Below are positions 10,978-22,289 of a stretch of 64,000 bases of DNA, piece after piece. Location: contig OY720639.1 in the NCBI GenBank assembly GCA_963169105.1, positions 53,549,848 through 53,613,847 on the forward strand, read 5' to 3'. The position numbers and the translations under genes were made by a program. The notes below the pieces were generated by a model. It was given only the letters and a program-made list of their open reading frames with translations, was not told the DNA's origin and did not search any database. The DNA is from Ceriagrion tenellum (taxonomy: Eukaryota > Arthropoda > Insecta > Odonata > Coenagrionidae). Every line of letters begins with the position of its first letter. Within the stretch, counting starts at the first letter, position 1.

Positions 10978-11538
10978 TTAAGGCAGTTTAAACAATATAT
11001 CCTCTCACCTAGAAATCACTGTAATCTATCTATCTGGAGTCATTTTAAAGAAAAATTCCTCACCCTCCATAAGATACCAAAATATCAGCCCCTTACCAGA
11101 CTACTCTCCGATATTGTTGACGAAGAATACCAGCCCCTTTACATGAGATATGGTACGTGTATGCACTCCAGAGAGACCTAATTTAAAAAATAAAGGATTT
11201 ATAAAACCTAGATTTCATTAAAAAATTAAGTGTGTAGTTTGTATATTTTCCCGACTATTTTTGAAAATAAATCACATTGTCAACGCAGTCATTATTTCAG
11301 AATCGCACAAAATCTTCGTTTAAAAGGAGTTTTAAACGTACCGTGTAAAAATATGAGTCCAATTGAGGACATGGTGATAATTTTATTTAATTACTTAGAA
11401 TTTCAGTGATATCAATGCATTGATCTATTGCTAATGCAATGATTCATTCATGCTTCCGAAAGAAGCTGAAATTAAAACGTATAATTCGAATATGGTCTCG
11501 ATTATGACTAAGGGACTATCTCGCTTAAACTACCTTAA
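10978..11538 (+). mobile_element. MITE family M1, copy a
   Basis: A 561-bp non-coding element bounded by TTAAGGCAGTTTAAACA at the left and TTAAACTACCTTAA at the right, i.e. imperfect inverted termini with TTAA at both ends. Internal landmarks shared with five other copies are ATTTTAAAGAAAAAT, GATACCAAAATATCAGCCCC, TTACATGRGAWATGGTACG, a CCTAGATTTC block and GAAATTAAAACGTATAATTC near the 3' end. No transposase is present, so it would need one supplied in trans. TTAA borders are typical of piggyBac-type target duplications, but the terminal GG is not the usual piggyBac end, so the superfamily is left open. Confidence 0.8.
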
Positions 11539-12023
11539 GGGCAAGTGGATAGGTTTTTAAGCTGGCCCCCGGGATGAGAAGCCAATACTCTAGTCAATAC
11601 ACCTACCTGATCCCAGGAAGAGTAAGAGGAAAATGCCACATAACAAAAATAAAAAAAATGCGTGTATTCTATAAAGTTATGGGATCCATAAGCCATGACA
11701 ACCATTCAATTAGTGCTGCAGAAACACTCGATAAATGGATTGGTTTTATAACTTAAGGCGTGTTGTAGTAAGTTCCATAAGTAGCCAAGATGGCGGATAC
11801 GCAATGAACCTCTAGGAGAATTAATTACTTGATTAAAGAGTTGTTTTGAGATTAATGACCAGTTAATTTCCTCTAATTGACTAATTGTCATGTGGATTAG
11901 CAATTATTCACAGGTTAAACTTTCGTAAATTTTACCCGGCGGTAGAAGATTTGATCGAATATTCGAAGCTATTGACTGTTGGTAAATAAGTTATGTAACT
12001 AGAAGATGTGTTCCTGCAACCCT
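11539..12023. other. No recognisable feature
   Basis: Ordinary AT-rich sequence between M1a and a hairpin. Confidence 0.4.
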
Positions 12024-12068
12024 AATATTTTTATGAGATCTGTAACTTTTGGATCTCATAAATATTAA
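12024..12068. repeat. AT-rich hairpin
   Basis: AATATTTTTATGAGATC is followed by a loop of about 12 bases and GATCTCATAAATATT. Short direct repeats (TTCCTGCAACC / TTCTTGCAACC) flank it on either side, as in a small inserted unit. Confidence 0.5.
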
Positions 12069-12384
12069 TTTCATAACTAAATGTTCTTGCAACCGCCCAT
12101 TAGCCACTATCAAACTTAATCAACATATAAATTAAAGCTAAAAAATTGTGGCTTAGTATTTTGACCAAAAAATTAGTAAAAAACCCAAGGAAGATTAATA
12201 TTTTTAAGCCTAAAATAAAACGGGCTTTAGAGAGAAACTCAGCAGGATAAACAATTACGAATAATTCAAGAATTTTAGTGCATGCAGCACGATTGAAGTC
12301 ATGAAATTGGACCCATCCGGAATGAGCCGGCAGTAAAAAGGGTCTCATTCATTAAACATTAATGGTTTTGACTTCCATTTTGCA

Positions 12385-12860
12385 ATTGATGCGCCCCTTA
12401 CCTCTCGAGACTCATCCGGAGGCTCTCTCTTAACTTCACCGCGTGAATATAAAACCCGTATTTTTGGAGGCCCGCGAGCCCTATCTTTTGGAGAGTTTGG
12501 ATGACTAAATATTTATCCGGCGGCAATTCCCCGGGCACGGGAAAATTGGCGGCACGCTGAAATACGCGTTTCGGGTCCTCCATGCTTAAGCGTCTCTCCA
12601 CAGGCGAAAGGAGGTCCTTGCTGCTGCCGAGTGCGTGAGTGCGTGTGTTTGCGCGGCTGTCTTTTTACGTCCCACGCAAGGAGAGAGGGTGAGTGAAAGA
12701 GGAGGGCAGGCTACTTTTTTCATTCCCCACCAACACTCGCGCAGACCAATCCAACTCTCCCACCCCCCAAGCCCTCCTTCGCTCCTTCTCCAAAAGAGCG
12801 ATAAAGATGTATTTTTTACGCCTTGATTCCCGGCAGCACAGGCTAACCGGCTACACGACA
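12385..12860. other. GC-rich island
   Basis: CpG-containing region with an AGG|GTGAGT donor-like site on the plus strand at 12688/12689. No convincing promoter or ATG-initiated coding exon accompanies it. Confidence 0.3.
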
Positions 12861-13205
12861 GAGACGCTCAGACCTCCGGTACTGCAAAATCACAATATTT
12901 CCTCATTCTGCGAGAAGAAAGAAAAATGGGGAGAATATGTCCCGTTCACGTTACTAACAGTATACCACTGTGTTCAAACTGATTTACAAAAACCATATCT
13001 TAATACTTTCTCCACTAAAACTGAATGACGACATAACTTCGAGAAATACATTGCCATTATCGAGGCATTAATTTATGAGTATGAATGTATTGGAAGGGAA
13101 GTAAATTCCTTCCCCTATCAGCTGTCATACCTTCGCAGTCATAGTTAGAAATCACGATGATCTTCAAAGGTCACTAAATGTAATCGATCAAGATCTCCAA
13201 GAATA

Positions 13206-13740
13206 CGACGTGAAAATAAATTAGACGGAGACTAAAATCCTCGTATGCAGAAGAGAGAAGCTGAAAGTAGAAGTCACCCTGAGAGGTGTTAAATTAGAGC
13301 AAGAATATTCCCTCACCTATCTCGAGAAAAACCATCACGACGGACGGATGAGGTACAACAGACATCAAGCGAAGAACAGCCCAAGCTAAGAGAGCGTTCA
13401 TGGCAAAGAAACAATTGCTATGTTCAAAGAAGATAGGACTACTAACTAGGAAAAAACATGTGAAAACATTTGTGTGGAGCGTGGCACTCGATGGATTGGA
13501 AGCATAGACCATTGAAAAAGCAGACAGAATAGATTAGAATCCTTCGAAACCTGGTGCTGGAGGAGTGTGCTGAAGATGAAATGGACGGACAAAATAAGAA
13601 ATGATGAAGTGTACAGATGAGTAGAAGAGGAAATGGCTATATGGAACGCCATTTCGAAATGAAGAACCAGATGGACGGGACAAACCCTGAGGCACAATGG
13701 GCTTGTGAATAACAAAATTGAAGGAAAAATCGTCTGACGT
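13206..13740 (+). mobile_element. LINE-C reverse-transcriptase C-terminal relic
   Basis: A second subtype of the LINE-B type tail, readable across frames. It shows KLKVEVTLRGVKLEQ (about 13260-13305), AKRAFMAKKQLLCSKKIGLL (about 13387-13446), KHVKTFVWSVALDGLEA (about 13455-13506), RLESFETWCWRSVLKMKWTD (about 13531-13590) and RTRWTGQTLRHNGLVNN (about 13662-13712). These blocks follow the family order, with stops and frameshifts between them. Its WCWR block and spacing differ from the VWRR-type LINE-B copies, so I treat it as a separate family. It is non-functional. Confidence 0.75.
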
Positions 13741-15465
13741 CACACACCTGGGGGTTTCTCTCGAGACAAATTTCACTGTAGTAAGCACGTGGTGGATACT
13801 CAATTATTTTCAATCAGAATACGAGGAGATGAAAGCGTAGTTATACGGAGAGGGCACAAAGTATTTTTTCGAAAAGGAATCATTGGAATAGAGTGAAAGA
13901 TTTTTATTTGGTTGTAACATATCTATAAAGAATATAAGTTAAGTACGGAATAGAGGCATCACTTTTCAGATGTAATATTATTCTATCATTAAATTATAAT
14001 GTGGTATTGTGTACCGAAAACAAGACTTGGGCTGCGCAAGGACATGCTTATTAAAAATTGTTTCGAGAAAAAGTTCCACGATCCCAGTGAAATTTAAGGA
14101 GGAATCTGCGTTTCGAAGTACTGTTTTCTTAAGATGTATAAAATTTGCTGTAATGAGTAAATTTAGGCTTAGTTCTACCGTTTATATATTTTTAAAATTT
14201 CATATCAATACTTCTCTGGGCAAAATCTTATTGGATAGAGCGTTAACCCGAAACTAGAAACCAGTAATCACACTGACTCCAGCCTCCATTGCTATCTCGG
14301 CAGGATTTGATATAATGATTCTTTGACGAAATGAGAGAAGGGTATAAATATCTTCAGGCATAATACATTTAACAATGTTTATTAAATGCCTAATTATGAT
14401 ATACGTTGAAAAATAGATTTGGTAAACAAGGCAAACAGTAGATGTTCTCTTTAGTAACGTTGCCTAATTCATCACAAGATGTCGGCTTTGTGCTCCGACG
14501 AGACCCAGAAGTCTGTCATTTAAACCTAAATACTCGAGTCATACTATCAATGACCTAAGCTGAAAAAAAATAAATCAGATGTCCCAATATGTAGTGCATG
14601 TTATACAGGCTTTTGAACATCTTTTTACAATATTTCTCGGGCGGAATATATTTTACAATAGTTTTTACGATATTTTTTCAGGCGGAAATTGAGATTTAAA
14701 AAAGTTATGTGAAGAGATGCCATGGCACTGCTATTAAGGCAATGTATTTTAGTGTAAAAATTCATTTTTTAACCACTATATCTTCGTTAAATGACCGATG
14801 AATAGTAATATTTTCACACTATTCGATAAAAGAAGTCTCACTTCATAATAGATGTAATAAATCAAAGTAAGGCATCGCGAATGCCTCTAATAAATTTTCC
14901 CCCTTAAGGTGGTTCCACCGAGAAAGGGCACGTCATTTTATTCATATTTTGCATAGGTACTTATGAAATGAATGTCCTCCATCTGATATGAACGACAAAA
15001 TGTTACCTTTCAGCGCTATTTTCCTCACAAATTGAACTAAAAATTACATGATGTTCAATTGGAGAACGTGAGAAACGCGAGGAAACATAATTTTACTATT
15101 TAATATAAATTCCTGGTTTTGGAAAATTGGAAAACTGGTTTTAAGAAGCGAAACTCTCGATTAATTGATGTCAAATAAAATAGAAACATTAACCACCATA
15201 TTTTTTGAGTAATTAGCTAATTACTGCGAAAATGAATTCAAAACGTGGTAATTCCACGGAAATACCACTGCAGTCGATGCCTATGAATGCGAATACGAGG
15301 TCATTAAAAGTATATTCGTGAGATAATAAAATTTTTGTACCTTAGTTATGGTTTTTAACAGCAAACGCATCCCATCAGTGAAAGCAGGATTTTTTTAAAC
15401 AGTTTGATAAAAGTTGGTTTTCAGTATCTGCTTAGACCATTAAGGAGGGCTCTACGTCATCAACG
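13741..15465. other. No gene; a short tandem duplication
   Basis: AT-rich. The only structure noticed is TTTTTACAATATTTCTCGGGCGGA (14622 onward, truncated here to its core TTTTTACAATATTT) echoed 40 bp later as TTTTTACGATATTTTTTCAGG. Confidence 0.4.
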
Positions 15466-15817
15466 CCTGACAACCGAAATAACAACCATATTGCTAATCC
15501 CTGCCCTTTACCTACCTTCCTTTGGATAGAACGACGGAATGGACGAATTGGCGGATGTAAGTCACGAATATCAACCAATTTTTTTGGATTTTAAGGGCAA
15601 GTAGCTATTAAAACGTGTATTGGTTGCTTAGTGCTATGGATTCTACTCATTGTTACAATAGTTTTTATCGGGAAAGGGCATGATTTTGAACTTAAATAAA
15701 TAAACCAAACACGTTAGGAGAATCCAAATTAAAGAAGTGCATGCTGATTTCTAGTAAATAAAGCATAGTAAAATTTCAAAATTAGTGCATTGACCCGCAA
15801 GCACTTTAGGAAAATGA
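15466..15817 (+). repeat. Repeat family C, copy 1 (uninterrupted)
   Basis: Aligns with 20058-20550. Shared blocks in order are CTGACAACYGAAATAACAACC, ATCCCTGC, GGATAGMACGACG, TGGACGA, GTGCTATGGATTCTACTC, AATAAATAAA and AGGAGAATCCA. It has no coding frame. It serves as an empty-site reference for the 20.3-kb MITE insertion. Confidence 0.7.
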
Positions 15818-16027
15818 GGGTCAACGAAGATGGCAGACTGGCTTCAGCTTCTAGCATTGGCCAGCACAGCAAATGCCCTCTCCATATACCTCAATGGTTA
15901 AAACACATATTGAGGCCCGGCCTTACATGGCAGTGAAGTTTTGGCAATGAAAGTAGTAGAACAGTACGCATTAAGAGCAATAAAAATATAGTTTTAACGA
16001 GGAATGATAATGGTCAAAAATGAGAAG

Positions 16028-16096
16028 AGACCCCGCTAAGATCTTAGGAGAATTTTTGACTCACACAGTCGCGGTGTTGCCTCCTAAGATGGGGTC
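16028..16096. repeat. Imperfect hairpin
   Basis: GACCCCGCTAAGATCTTAGGAG pairs with CTCCTAAGATGGGGTC across a spacer of about 30 bp. Function unknown. Confidence 0.45.
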
Positions 16097-16800
16097 ACGA
16101 AAAGTGATATGAGGAATACTTCAAAGACGAAATGAAATGCATTATTGCCCACCTCATTCGAGACATTAACCAAAAATGGGGAAAGGCGTAGACATTTTGT
16201 GCCTGAAGAGTGTCGCTCTTTTGATGTGAGGTTTGTACTGTCGGACACGGATGTAATATGAGCCTTCAAAGTTCGGTGCAGTAATGGGACGCAGACGATG
16301 GATAACAGAGATATCAAAAGAAGCCAAGACGTAGGTATCTAAGTCTGACGACACAGGAGTAAACAGACACACGGAACAATAGCTCGATAAGAAGATCCGG
16401 ATGTAGCGGCCACAACAAGACTTGAGATTGATACAATAACCTTATCTTCAAACGTCATCGAGGAAAATAAAGGTCATCGTAGCCGTAAGTACACGGAAAT
16501 GGGAGATAGGATTCCACTGTCTAAGGCGGCGAGGACTAAAATTCGACCGCGTTACTAACATTTCAATAGCAATCAGCCCTCAAGCTAAGCCCATCTTGAA
16601 CACACACAGCGAGTATTTTGGAGCCTGAACAGATATATATTTAATTCGCGGAAAAAACAAACCACAAAGGGATGCCGCACGCTAACTCAAAAGCTACTAC
16701 GAGCTAACAGGGAGTGCCACACAGCCGATGGAAGGAAATTCTAAGCAACGAAGGGGGGATGGGATTTGAAAGGCATCAGTGTGTGAAGGACCGTGGCACG
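16097..16800. other. No recognisable feature
   Basis: Small minus-strand frames without domain signature; no repeat partner seen. Confidence 0.35.
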
Positions 16801-16870
16801 TAAATCTACATAATACCCTGCATACCACCTGAGGGACGAGTGGCAGGGGTAATTTAAAACCAACAAGCAC
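16801..16870 (-). mobile_element. LINE-A 3' end fragment
   Basis: AAATCTACATAATACCCTGC reads as the complement of the LINE-A tail and hairpin. The stem is CCCTGC (16816-16821) with GCAGGG (16843-16848). Only the terminal ~70 bp is recognisable. Confidence 0.6.
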
Positions 16871-16982
16871 TAGACAAGCTAAGTACCCTTTCAACTAACC
16901 CTAATATACGATTAGCTTAATCAGTTATTACCCGAATATGTTTACCGCATGATAGATCATGGGTCCGTTTAACTCTGATGTA

Positions 16983-17539
16983 TTTAGGGTAGTATGAGCG
17001 AAATGTCATTTCACATATAACTAATCAATTTAGTCTTATTTTAAAGAAAAATATCTCTCCATTCTAAAGATACCAAAATGTTAGCCCCTAACATCGCTAC
17101 TTTCCGAGATATTTTCCAAAAAATATCACTCGTTTTACATGGGAAATGGTACATGCTTGCACTCCCGAGAGATATTATTTAAAGTACTAACTTAAAACTC
17201 CTGGATCAAGCCAGAAAATTAACAGCATTTAGTTTTATTGTTTCCTCAAGTATTTTGAGACATTAATCGTACAGTCACCGCAGTATTTTTTCAGAATCAA
17301 AATAAACCGACGCGTCGGTTGTGGAAGAACTCTTAACGTCTCGCGTGAAAGAAATAAGACAAGTTAAAGACTTACATAGATATTCATATTTAATTTCTGA
17401 GGACTTCAGTCACTTAAAAGAATATAATTGCACTATTTATGATAATACTAACTTCGTTCTTCCAACAACAGTTGAAATTAAAACGCAAAATTTTAATAAG
17501 GTTGAGACAAGTGAACTATCTCGCTCAAAGCTACCTGAA
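16983..17539 (+). mobile_element. MITE family M1, copy b
   Basis: Diverged 557-bp copy from TTTAGGGTAGTATGAGCGA to CTCGCTCAAAGCTACCTGAA. It keeps the landmarks TTTTAAAGAAAAATATCTC, GATACCAAAATGTTAGCCCC, TTACATGGGAAATGGTACATG and GTTGAAATTAAAACG. A coincidental 84-codon frame (17321-17575) crosses its 3' end. Confidence 0.75.
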
Positions 17540-17904
17540 CAGATTATGGTCTCCAATTGGCAACGCTGTACGTAAGAGCTGCAAGATGAGAAGAGTGGCT
17601 CCTTTTCCAGAAATTCATTACCACGCATTTATTTTTAAATTTAACTCTAGCAGCCACGCGTCGCGCCATTCTTGGAATGCCCTCGAGGTCCCTAGTCAGC
17701 GCTTGCTTATCATTAATGTTTCGGATTTCCCCCATAGGTCTGCGACTGCGTCGTCTGCAAGTACGAACTGCGAAGATTTAGATGAAGCCATTATCGATAA
17801 CCTCGTCGGTGTCAGCAGTTGGCTCTGGTATTATCCGCAAAATTAAGCGCAAAATCCATTAACAAACGCTGACTACAATAAGCTTCCAGGAACTTTTTCA
17901 GCCA
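17540..17904. other. Unassigned
   Basis: A plus-strand open frame runs through to 17846 but has no recognised motif. This interval precedes the LINE-A copy and may include its degraded upstream part. Confidence 0.3.
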
Positions 17905-18455
17905 GTAATTTAGTGCATAAGTACTACATAGCATATGGGACCCTTACGACGGATAATTGTATAAGTGTTACGAGCTTAATAGAAGAACTAGAATGGGAAT
18001 TACTATCAGAACGCAGGTTAAAATTTAGGTTAAACCTTTTAAGTAAATTCGAAACAGAGTTGTTCGCAGATGACGTTAGATATATATTGAGAACCCCTGC
18101 GTATTATGCTAGGTTTTTCAGATTAACAAGATTAGAGAGATAGATTGTCGTACCGATAGATTTAAAATGTAATTTTTCCCTCGTACTATAAGAGAGAACA
18201 ATAGGCAGCGTAGCAAAGGGATAGGTAGGTGAAATATAGTTAGAGTAGTCTGTAGTGCATGATGCATGTAATAACAACCAATAATCCCTTCCTTATTATG
18301 TAGATAGTAACCATCTAGCTCCATGTGACCCTATTATGTAGCATATCTCCCTTAAATATCCTAGTTGCATGGCAATAGTGCATGTTTGGTGATCTTCACC
18401 CCCTGCCACACACCCTCGTGGTGGCTCGCAGGGTATCACGTAGATGTAGATGTAG
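17905..18455 (+). mobile_element. LINE-A1 C-terminal and 3' UTR fragment
   Basis: Aligns with the minus-strand copy at 37302-38081. The coding part reads SVTSLIEELEWELLSERRLK (about 17967-18026), LLSKFETELFADDVRYILRT and PAYYARF, after which an indel breaks the frame near 18115. An internal deletion joins the IWDPY block at about 17930 directly to DNC, removing the segment that includes QRR. The 3' UTR ends with the hairpin at 18401-18433 (CCCTGC/GCAGGG) and a TAGATG tail repeated about three times. The family belongs with CR1/L2-like LINEs by its C-terminal pattern. Confidence 0.8.
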
Positions 18456-18462
18456 AAGGAGG

Positions 18463-18625
18463 ACTAGCATAAGATATAGATTGAATACAGCGGAAAGCAG
18501 CTTGATTTATTAAAAATGGTTACGATAAACTTAGCAGTGTCAGCAAATTGTTGAAGGAATTTGGGTGGGAACCTCTTCATGATGGAAGAGAAAAATATAG
18601 ATCTTTTACGAAATTTTAATGTACC
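18463..18625 (+). mobile_element. LINE-A2 C-terminal fragment
   Basis: Starts immediately after the LINE-A1 tail and matches 47225-47390. It reads IQRKAA, FIKNGYDKLSSVSKLLKEFG (20 residues) and WEPLHDGREKYR, i.e. the same protein region as LINE-A1 in a different subfamily. It is cut off at both ends. Confidence 0.65.
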
Positions 18626-18834
18626 TACATAATTTTTTTCCGGATTTTCCGTAGCACTCACCTAGTTTCTAGTTTGACCGCGGACTTTTCTCCCGGCAGC
18701 TTTTTGGGAATGTCCAGCGTCAGTATCAACCTATTCTCTTAGATAAGAAACAAGGGGCCCTAGTTACAAGGTCCCAACTGACGGACAGAGATCTTAACTA
18801 AAAGAGCTCTCCACATACCACCCATCCCAGGATC

Positions 18835-18930
18835 AGGATTCCACTGTACAGCCCTTGCAAGTGGTAAAATTCCAACCCGGGTCCTCAGGATGAAAGGCCA
18901 GAGTTCCCGCCACCACATTTACCTAATAAC
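18835..18930 (-). repeat. Possible tRNA-derived SINE relic
   Basis: The minus strand reads GGTGGCGGGAACTCTGG, then CCTGAGGACCCGGGTTGGAA, resembling degenerate A and B boxes of a tRNA-headed SINE. The B box lacks the GTTCGA core, so confidence is low. Confidence 0.3.
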
Positions 18931-19797
18931 CAGGTCGGATTAAGTATTGAAACACTTTTCACTTTTTGTTAAGTATTTATTTTCTCGGCATGAGAACCGA
19001 AGTTCATATAAACCAACCGACAGTCTGATACAATATTCGAAATCCAACCCCTCAGTCAGGTAAAGTAGTAAGGGTTAAGACTAAGTAAAGGTTAAGTAAA
19101 AAGTAAAGGTTAAGGCTAACTCATCCATCGGTTAACGTTTATTCACATAAAAAGTCTGGGCCAAAGAGGTAAGCATTTTTAATGAAACAGGTGGACAAGT
19201 CAGGAAACCGATGATCATGTGACAAACACAGAGGGATAGATAACAGCTGTAGCAGCATACATATAAAAATAGAGAGAAAGAGACTCAGATTGGATAATTA
19301 TTGATAGACGATCTGAATAAATCAATACTAGAATTATAAGACTAATGAATGAATGACAACCGTACCGCGAGCCAACTTAATTATGATTCAGCGCACGTTT
19401 CATTAGCAGGAACCATCTTCAGTTACATGAGAAGACGATACCCAGACGTTGAGACGCTCACTGAATTCAAATTAACTTCTGAGGGCAGTAAAATCTGCCG
19501 AGAGTTCATTTCATGTCATAATGCTGTTAGACAAGTCAAATATAACGAGCTCGCATTAACATACCACCTCTCCAAAACGTAAATTTAAAAGCTTAACTGA
19601 CACCATCTCGAGTAGCAAATACATTTTTGCCAAAATGACACCCTGGGTGGGAGGTTTATAAATATTTTATTTACATCTTTAATGCCAACATGCTAATGGT
19701 AATCGTGGAGTCCAAAATAGAAGCAACTAATAGCCAACACAGCCCCGTTCCCCTTTCAATTTCTCCGCTCTTCGGCAAGTAAACTCGAACGAAGACA
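18931..19797. other. No recognisable feature
   Basis: Contains a short GTAAAGGTTAAG simple duplication near 19070-19110 and an unidentified 77-codon plus frame at 19349-19582 that could be chance. Confidence 0.3.
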
Positions 19798-19860
19798 TGA
19801 TCTACATCTACATAATACCCTGCAAGCCACATCAAAGATGTGTGGCAGGGGTAAAATCAC
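19798..19860 (-). mobile_element. LINE-A 3' end fragment
   Basis: CATCTACATCTACATAATA, then a hairpin with stem CCCTGC (19818-19823) / GCAGGG (19845-19850) and inner stem CACATC/GATGTG. The inner stem differs in sequence from other copies yet still pairs. Confidence 0.65.
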
Positions 19861-20057
19861 CTCAAACTAGGCAAGAAGGAAGGAAATCATCTATTAAGGA
19901 AGAATCCAAATAAAAAATCCCTTAGCTCCAAGAATTTCTAGTTTCGACAACTATCCCTGTTGTACTTTCCACAAGCTTTTCGAATTTGATTAATTTATTA
20001 CATATGGAACATTGAGGTAGAAGGAAAAGGCAATATGTCATCAAAATTTAGTCTGAC

Positions 20058-20550
20058 AACTGAAATAACAACCATATTGGTTATCCCTGCTCTTTCCTCA
20101 CATTCCTTCGGATAGCACGACGAAATGGACGACTAGAGGATGCAAAGCAAGAATATCCACCATCGGTTTGAAATTTAAGGCAAGAAACTCTTGAAGCATG
20201 TATCAGCTACTTCGTGCTATGGATTCTACTCTATTTTAGCCTAGTTTTCACCAAGAATGCGGATTATTAATAATGTTAATAAATAAATAATGCATGTTAG
20301 CATAGGCGTAGCTAGGATATTTGTTAGGGAAGGGGCAGGGCGCCCATCCGTAGCTGTTAATTTATGTTGGAAGGGCAGGGGGAAGAGATGCCACCCTGCC
20401 TCTCCCTGGCTACGCCTAATTATATGTATAAGGAGAATCCATATAAAATAAGTACATGCATGCCCATTTCTAATCAGTTGTCGTTGGAAAACATCAAGCA
20501 TTCGAAAAATAAGTTTGTCGGCCCGTAAGTGCAGTAGGGAATATGCAGCG
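20058..20550 (+). repeat. Repeat family C, copy 2 (interrupted)
   Basis: Partner of 15466-15817. It continues after the embedded element at 20303-20418 with AAGGAGAATCCATA, matching TAGGAGAATCCAAA of copy 1. Confidence 0.7.
20303..20418. mobile_element. Short MITE inserted in repeat C
   Basis: TAGGCGTAGCTAGG at the left is matched by CCTGGCTACGCCTA at the right (one mismatch). The 116-bp element is GC-rich inside. Copy 1 of repeat C lacks it, which gives a direct empty-site comparison. Superfamily not determined. Confidence 0.75.
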
Positions 20551-21119
20551 ATTACTGATAAAATTGGCTTAGAAAGGACCAATCACGTGAGTGGGCCGAT
20601 AGTTAAAACCTGCCCAAAAACTTACCAAATTCCATAGGGCACAGATGGCCATGGGGTGAATTGAAAAATATTCTCTGTTTCAACCCTAACAATCCAAGTA
20701 ATTATATTCCAACAATCACCGCGAAGTTTTGGCACAGCAAAGCATGTGTCAATTTAAGCGAAGAGATGAATGGCGGCTTCTATCTATAAGCGTATTTGGA
20801 GACTGAAATTACTTCTATGACAATAGCCGTAAGCGGTCGTCCAGAGAGGAAAAGGTAAAGAAAAAATTAATTTGCCACGGGTACACTTTCTATTGAACGT
20901 CCAAAAGTTATATTTTTACCCAGAAACACTTTATTGTTATATGATGGGTTGTATTTTGTTGTTAGAGATTACTTGAATGTAAAGCTTATGACTTTTTAAA
21001 TAATTACTTATTGAGTGTTTAAAAAGATAAGATAATGTACATACTTATTACACTGTGCGGTAGTAAGTGTCATTTATATTAATTTACAAATTTAACGAAA
21101 ACCAGTTGAACTGAAAAGC
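20551..21119. other. No gene seen
   Basis: Some weak similarity to 15818-15960 (for example CGAAGTTTTGGCACAGCAAAG against TGAAGTTTTGGCAATGAAAG) suggests repeat C may extend further than annotated. Confidence 0.3.
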
Positions 21120-21462
21120 TTGTGTGGTGCACAAAGCTCAGCGAACAAATGAACATCACCAGTCGACCCGCGAGTGCGTCACGCAATGGGGATATGAGAG
21201 GAGACCAAGCACAAGCACCTGTTCCCCTTTCCTGGCAGGAGCAGACCGTGCAGACGGACGCCGGAGATTTCGAGCGTCTCTGCCGTTCCTGAGGGGAAGA
21301 CACCCATGTGCCGCTCACTCCATTGGCGTTCTCTGAAACCCGAGAGCACCTCATCCACTGGTATTTCACCCACCTCCCCTTTCCGTGGTCCGTCCGAGCG
21401 AGTTCATCCTTCGAGACGATGTGGAGGCTTAAAAGGGGGCGAGGAGGATAGAACTGAAAACC
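21120..21462. other. GC-rich island
   Basis: CpG-containing block with overlapping open frames on both strands (for example 21079-21501 minus, 140 codons). No domain recognised and the frames read across a SINE-like unit, so they are not called as genes. Confidence 0.3.
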
Positions 21463-21600
21463 GGAGAGGCGGCGGAGTAAAGTCCTTGCCAGCCACCCCA
21501 AAGGTCGCGGGTTCGAATCCGCGGATAAGATCTACACATCCCAGGGGATGGTTGAGTGAGCTCGTCCACTAGTCCCTATAAAATTTCCAGACACTAAAGG
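21463..21600 (+). repeat. tRNA-headed SINE-like unit
   Basis: GGCGGAGTAAAG resembles a Pol III A box, and GGTTCGAATCC (B box, GTTCGAATCC at 21511-21520) is a perfect GWTCRANNC match about 35 bases later. The intervening CTTGCCAGCCACCCCAAAGG is SINE-like and does not form a clean anticodon arm. A related B-box context (AAGGTCGCAGTTTCGAATCC) occurs at 47943-48009 on the minus strand. Confidence 0.5.
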
Positions 21601-21782
21601 CTCTCGAGGCTGTGTATTCAAGAATATTCCACGAAAATAAATCTTGGATTAATGAAATAACTTTGTTAATTCCTCTCGTATTATTTTATTGACATAAGAT
21701 TGGTAGGTTTCATGGACAGTGGCAAAAAATTCATACAAGTGGAGTAAACAAAGTTATTCTATTAACCCGAGATGGATAACTT

Positions 21783-21841
21783 CCATCGAGAAAAGCCTAC
21801 AGCCGTTTCCTTTCCAAACGGTTGTGGGCTTTACTCGGTGG
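21783..21841. repeat. 26-bp-arm hairpin
   Basis: CCATCGAGAAAAGCCTACAG...TTT (21783-21808) pairs with 21816-21841 with about four mismatches around a 7-base loop. Probably a decayed foldback unit. Confidence 0.6.
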
Positions 21842-22114
21842 CACAAAAATCGCAATATCGGTTTGTTCAGAGCTTCTATCAATCCCTATCCAATCTGAGT
21901 CTCTTTTAATTTGTATGCTGCTATACCTGTGATCCATTCCTCTTACCGTGTTTGTCACAAGATCATCGGTTTCCTAAATTGTCTTCCTGTTTCATTAAAA
22001 GTCTTACAAAGATATATTAGTGAAAATATATTTGTTCTTACGCACAAAATCGAGAACGAAACTTACGAGCGAGAGATTTCAGACAAACTCTACTGGCCTT
22101 GGCCTAAGGAGCTC

Positions 22115-22289
22115 CATCGAATGACATTGATGCTAGCCTTAAAAAGTTATATTTGTGGGAACGTGAGGTTAAATCAATGCTCACAAATAATATGGGAGCA
22201 GAGCGTTTTAACGACATAAATGCGGGCGATTTTGCTACCAAACTTTCCGAGATCATTAGCAGCCGAATTTTGCATTCTTCTGGTTCTTG
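22115..22289 (+). CDS. Unidentified coding-like fragment ending at MITE M1c
   Basis: In the frame starting CCA TCG AAT GAC, about 58 codons are open. Included are LKKLYLWEREVKSMLTNNMG (about 22138-22197) and AERFNDINAGDFATKLSEII (about 22198-22257). The composition, charged with alternating hydrophobics, looks more protein-like than most chance frames here. The stop codon is formed at the first bases of M1c, so the element may have truncated an exon or a transposon ORF. A weak AG acceptor (GGCCTAAG) precedes it. I do not recognise the family; a chance frame remains possible. Confidence 0.3.

Noticed and set aside
17321..17575. 84-codon plus-strand frame
   Set aside because: It lies mostly inside MITE M1b, and the other M1 copies do not keep the frame.
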